Below the pieces are notes generated by a model that was not told where the DNA came from, did no database searches, and saw nothing but the letters and a program-made list of their open reading frames with translations. 24,832 nt of DNA from Ardenticatenaceae bacterium (GTDB taxonomy: Bacteria > Chloroflexota > Anaerolineae > Promineifilales > Promineifilaceae). This document shows, in pieces, positions 24,127-24,832 of the stretch. Made by a program: the position numbers and the translations under genes. The stretch is taken from the NCBI GenBank assembly GCA_020634215.1, contig JACKCD010000071.1, forward strand, positions 1 through 24,832. Direction: 5' to 3'. Positions within the stretch are counted from its first letter, which is position 1. Each line of letters starts with the position of its first letter.

Positions 24127-24366
24127 TTACACCCGCAGCCCATGCTGCTGCGGCAAGGCCATTTCCCACGTCAACGTGTCGGGGCGCAAGATGATTTCGC
24201 GGGCTTGCTGGCCGGGCAGCATAACCAAAACGTGACGGCCGTTCATATCCAGCCATTGCCGCCCCTGCTCCACCACCTGCCACGCTTCACCAATCCGCAC
24301 CCGCTGCACCCGCACCGTGCCGTTGGCCGAAAAAGAACAGTCTACACCGATTGTTGTGTGTGTCAT
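24127..24366 (-). CDS. Small hypothetical protein, 79 aa
   Basis: 79 aa, not recognised. It reads as a small beta-rich domain: VRVQRVRIGEAWQVVEQGRQ, then WLDMNGRHVLVMLPGQQ and REIILRPDTLTWEM. No signal peptide or membrane segment. The ATG follows directly on the T-run of the glycosyltransferase terminator with no ribosome site, so either the message is leaderless or a later start (GTG near 24315) is used. Coding is supported by codon use matching its neighbours rather than by known homology. Confidence 0.6.
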   Translation of the reverse strand: MTHTTIGVDCSFSANGTVRVQRVRIGEAWQVVEQGRQWLDMNGRHVLVMLPGQQAREIILRPDTLTWEMALPQQHGLRV

Positions 24367-24435
24367 AAAAAAGGAGATTGGAGATTAGAGATTAGAGATT
24401 ACCATTCTATCAATCTCCAATCTCTAATCTCCAAT
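24367..24435 (-). terminator. Intrinsic terminator built from GATTAGAGATT repeats, after the glycosyltransferase gene
   Basis: 24377-24400 and 24412-24435 pair over 23 of 24 positions around an 11-nt loop, and the minus strand then runs CTCC and six T residues (24372-24367). It starts 5 bp past the glycosyltransferase stop. The arms are made of GAGATT/AATCTC units shared with 2338-2387 and the ettA-nitrilase gap, so a dispersed repeat seems to serve as terminator here. Confidence 0.75.
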
Positions 24436-24439
24436 TACA

Positions 24440-24832
24440 TCAACGCTTCCGCCACAGCCACGCCAGCTTGCGGTATTTGTCCCACTCATAATACGCCATC
24501 ATGCTGCTGAGCCAGAAGCCATGCCAGCCGTCAGAACGGCCGTTTAACGTCACAAAGCGCCACCAAAATTGCCGCAAAGGTTGCAAAACATAGTTCTGTG
24601 GCTTCGGGCGCGTCCCCGCCTGGTGCAAAATCGTCGCCTCATAGGTGGCATACGCCCGTTGGGTGCGGTGAAATTGCGCCTTGTCGTGGTAGTTGTAATG
24701 GGTTAGCGGGTTTTGCAAATAGCCAATCTCGCCATCCACCACTGCCACCTCGTGAACTGGCCGTTCATAGCGCACGCGGCCCTGTTTGAACAGCCGCAGT
24801 TGGTAGTCGGGGAACCAGCCTGCCCCCCGCGT
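24440..24832 (-). CDS. Glycosyltransferase family 2, C-terminal part, runs off right edge
   Basis: The last 130 codons of a gene that enters from the right. From the edge it reads TRGAGWFPDYQLRLFKQGRV, then RYERPVHEVAVVDGEIGYLQ and NPLTHYNYHDKAQFHRTQRA. The WFPDYQLRLFK...RPVHE and HYNYHD blocks are typical of the acceptor side of GT-A fold family 2 enzymes that add sugars during lipopolysaccharide, capsule or glycolipid synthesis. The C-terminal 50 residues are aromatic and basic (PLRQFWWRFVTLNGRSDG, then WHGFWLSSMMAYYEWDKYRK), suggesting membrane contact. A likely repeat-derived terminator follows. One AACGGCCGTT copy encodes LNGRSDG. Confidence 0.85.
   Translation of the reverse strand, partial: TRGAGWFPDYQLRLFKQGRVRYERPVHEVAVVDGEIGYLQNPLTHYNYHDKAQFHRTQRAYATYEATILHQAGTRPKPQNYVLQPLRQFWWRFVTLNGRSDGWHGFWLSSMMAYYEWDKYRKLAWLWRKR

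Overview
The window looks like the chromosome of a GC-rich (by eye about 55 percent) bacterium, most likely a member of the Chloroflexota (Anaerolineae/Caldilineae-like). This is inferred from protein flavour: a GH44-like secreted glycosidase, secreted proteins with an ISYQGRL domain, a divergent S41 protease, a short EF-Ts, and an rpsB-tsf-pyrH-frr-uppS-cdsA cluster. No taxonomic search could be run. The most striking property is the 10-bp palindrome AACGGCCGTT. I count 26 exact copies across the window (about 0.02 expected by chance), spread over unrelated genes and intergenic DNA like the cyanobacterial HIP1 palindrome.

Layout. 1-632 (-): 5' end of a secreted, probably GH44, carbohydrate-active enzyme that runs off the left edge. 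806-2320 (-): amidase-signature hydrolase with a terminator hairpin, divergent from an acyl-CoA dehydrogenase (2412-3551, +). 3601-4307 (+): decayed, frameshifted IS4/IS701-type transposase. 4463-11786 (-): core block read as rpsB-tsf-pyrH-frr-uppS-cdsA-fbp-rho, covering translation, UMP phosphorylation, undecaprenyl and phospholipid precursor synthesis, gluconeogenesis and transcription termination. A good promoter lies at the far side of rpsB, and a second, TTGACT-17-TATACT, lies just after fbp and drives rho through a leader of about 260 nt. 12226-13584 (+): MgtE magnesium transporter.

13585-17880 (-) is an accessory stretch. It holds a three-gene cassette (UPF0175 protein, unknown 173-aa protein, helical 135-aa protein) with its own promoter, bracketed by a 61-bp direct repeat. 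Next come a GIY-YIG nuclease-like gene coupled to a P-loop kinase-like gene, an isochorismatase-family hydrolase and an unknown 256-aa protein. 18040-20838 (+): ABC-F factor EttA and a nitrilase-superfamily enzyme, separated by palindromic repeats.

20839-24080 (+) is a rearranged region: an AT-rich intergenic stretch, an intact ISYQGRL-type secreted protein, a second copy cut off mid-domain, a tyrosine-recombinase N-terminal fragment, and an S41 protease missing its 5' end. The fragments abut directly and the last junction has a frameshift. The palindrome is absent from 20808 to 23626. The window ends with a small unknown protein, a strong hairpin plus T-run terminator, and the C-terminal part of a GT2 glycosyltransferase (-). 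No tRNA, rRNA or CRISPR array was seen.
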